Positions 63,465 through 64,000 of a DNA stretch of 64,000 nt are shown piece after piece. The notes beneath the pieces are model-generated. The model saw only the letters and a list, made by a program, of their open reading frames with translations. It did no database searches and was not told the DNA's origin. The stretch comes from Actibacterium mucosum KCTC 23349 (lineage in GTDB: Bacteria; Pseudomonadota; Alphaproteobacteria; Rhodobacterales; Rhodobacteraceae). The stretch lies in the NCBI RefSeq assembly GCF_000647975.1, contig NZ_JFKE01000002.1, positions 434,001 through 498,000 of the forward strand, in the 5' to 3' direction. Numbering within the stretch: the first letter of the stretch is position 1; every line of letters starts with the position of its first letter. The translations under genes and the position numbers were made by a program.

Positions 63465-64000
63465 ATGAGTGAAACCAAGGCCACAGTGCGCAAACGCCGG
63501 GTATTCTATATTCCCGGCTATGACCCGTTTCCCCCGCGTCGCTATCGCGAGCTTTATCGTAAAGAAAGCAAGGCGCAGGCGGCGGTATCGGGCTACGAAA
63601 TCGCGCAAAAGCCGCGCAAGTCTGACGGCGGGCCATTTGGCTGGGACGTCACCGCAACGATGGGGGGGGGCGACGTTCAGGCGCGGATCGAGGTGCTGGT
63701 CTGGTCCGACATCGTGCGCAGTTCCATGCGCAGCGGTGTTTTGGCCACTTACCTGGCGATGATCCGGCTGTGCTGGACCTATCTGGCCTCGGGCGCGTTT
63801 TTCCGGCTGGCGCGGCTGCGCAAAGGGCCGGTGATTGCCGCGCTTTACCCCATCGTGATGCTGATCGGGCAGCTGGTGTTGGCCTTGCTGATCGGGCGTC
63901 TTGCCGGGGCAATCCTGTCGCTGACGGAGGTGCCGGGGATCGGCTGGGCCGGGCTGGCGGTCAGCTATTACAGCCTTTGGTGGTTCCGTAAACTCGATGG
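63465..64000 (+). CDS. Conserved membrane protein, 3' end beyond window
   Basis: N-terminal 178 residues of a longer protein: MSETKATVRKRRVFYIPGYD, then PFPPRRYRELYRKE. A soluble segment follows and then two hydrophobic stretches (VIAALYPIVMLIGQLVLALL, GWAGLAVSYYSLWWF). 'FYIPGYDP' looks like the first strand of an alpha/beta hydrolase, and a fusion to membrane helices is possible, but I do not recognise the family. The frame is open to the window edge. It follows ccdA on the same strand. Confidence 0.65.
   Translation, partial: MSETKATVRKRRVFYIPGYDPFPPRRYRELYRKESKAQAAVSGYEIAQKPRKSDGGPFGWDVTATMGGGDVQARIEVLVWSDIVRSSMRSGVLATYLAMIRLCWTYLASGAFFRLARLRKGPVIAALYPIVMLIGQLVLALLIGRLAGAILSLTEVPGIGWAGLAVSYYSLWWFRKLD

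Noticed and set aside
1-64000. CRISPR arrays, insertion sequences, prophage genes, tRNA or rRNA genes
   Set aside because: No spaced direct-repeat array, transposase, integrase, tRNA T-loop context or rRNA segment was found when reading both strands.

Overview
The window is a chromosomal segment of a GC-rich alphaproteobacterium, almost certainly a member of the Rhodobacterales (Roseobacter/Rhodobacteraceae). The main reasons are the gene order dusB(nifR3)-ntrB-ntrC-ntrY-ntrX-trkA-trkH-hfq-hflX, the NtrC-type regulators without the sigma-54 contact loop, a fused ispDF, the alphaproteobacterial F1-ATPase inhibitor zeta, an RNase E whose S1 domain is split by a long acidic insert, a GTTC-N7-GTTC type LexA box, and order-specific small families (DUF6477, DUF6456). 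I see no insertion sequence, prophage, CRISPR array, rRNA or tRNA gene. It reads as core chromosome with a few accessory operons.

Layout. 1-6.8 kb: housekeeping genes (thiamine phosphate synthase fragment, TfoX-like protein, trmJ, ctaA, an M32 carboxypeptidase translationally coupled to an MFS transporter, a glycosyltransferase, a thioesterase). 6.8-9.7 kb: a DUF1127 protein divergent from a MocR/GntR-aminotransferase regulator with repeated GGTACAAT boxes, then rplM-rpsI. 9.7-17.6 kb: minus-strand genes, including a tight ATPase-metA-hydrolase-ppk2-tetR run, a FadL-like porin, a DMT transporter and a 56-residue zinc-ribbon membrane protein. 17.7-25.9 kb: guaA, DUF6477 and DUF6456 proteins, oxyR facing a peroxiredoxin gene, an NDH-2-like flavoprotein with an ECF41-type sigma factor, and lipA. 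25.9-32.3 kb: a porin-like protein, an operon of two solute-binding-like proteins (one fused to a VWA domain) flanking an XpaC-like membrane protein, two c-type cytochromes, and hpt. 32.4-37.6 kb: COQ10/RatA-like protein, MmgE/PrpD, amt, and ispDF-pgpA-cinA. 37.8-49.7 kb: the nitrogen-regulation and potassium-uptake block ending in hfq-hflX. 49.8-53.7 kb: corrinoid-linked methyl-transfer genes (DUF1638 protein, small membrane protein, corrinoid protein, homocysteine methyltransferase) around a radical SAM gene carrying a LexA box. 53.8-64 kb: ATPase inhibitor zeta, purC-purS-purQ, a DctB/DctD-like two-component pair, rne behind a long structured leader, ccdA, and a membrane protein cut by the window end.

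How the parts work together. NtrBC and NtrYX sense nitrogen or redox state; amt lies nearby but belongs to a separate transcript. The corrinoid protein and Bmt look like two pieces of a split cobalamin-dependent methionine synthase, and MetA supplies O-acylhomoserine upstream in methionine synthesis. OxyR and the peroxiredoxin form a peroxide module; the ECF41 sigma factor and its flavoprotein form a second possible stress module. Hfq and RNase E, both present, are the core of post-transcriptional control.

Most interesting are the VWA/solute-binding/XpaC operon, the ECF41 operon with its TGTCACA inverted repeat, the LexA-box radical SAM gene, the MocR box array, the three AAA+ regulators that all lack GAFTGA, and the hairpin-rich rne leader. 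All calls rest on reading the sequence and translations. No database search was run.
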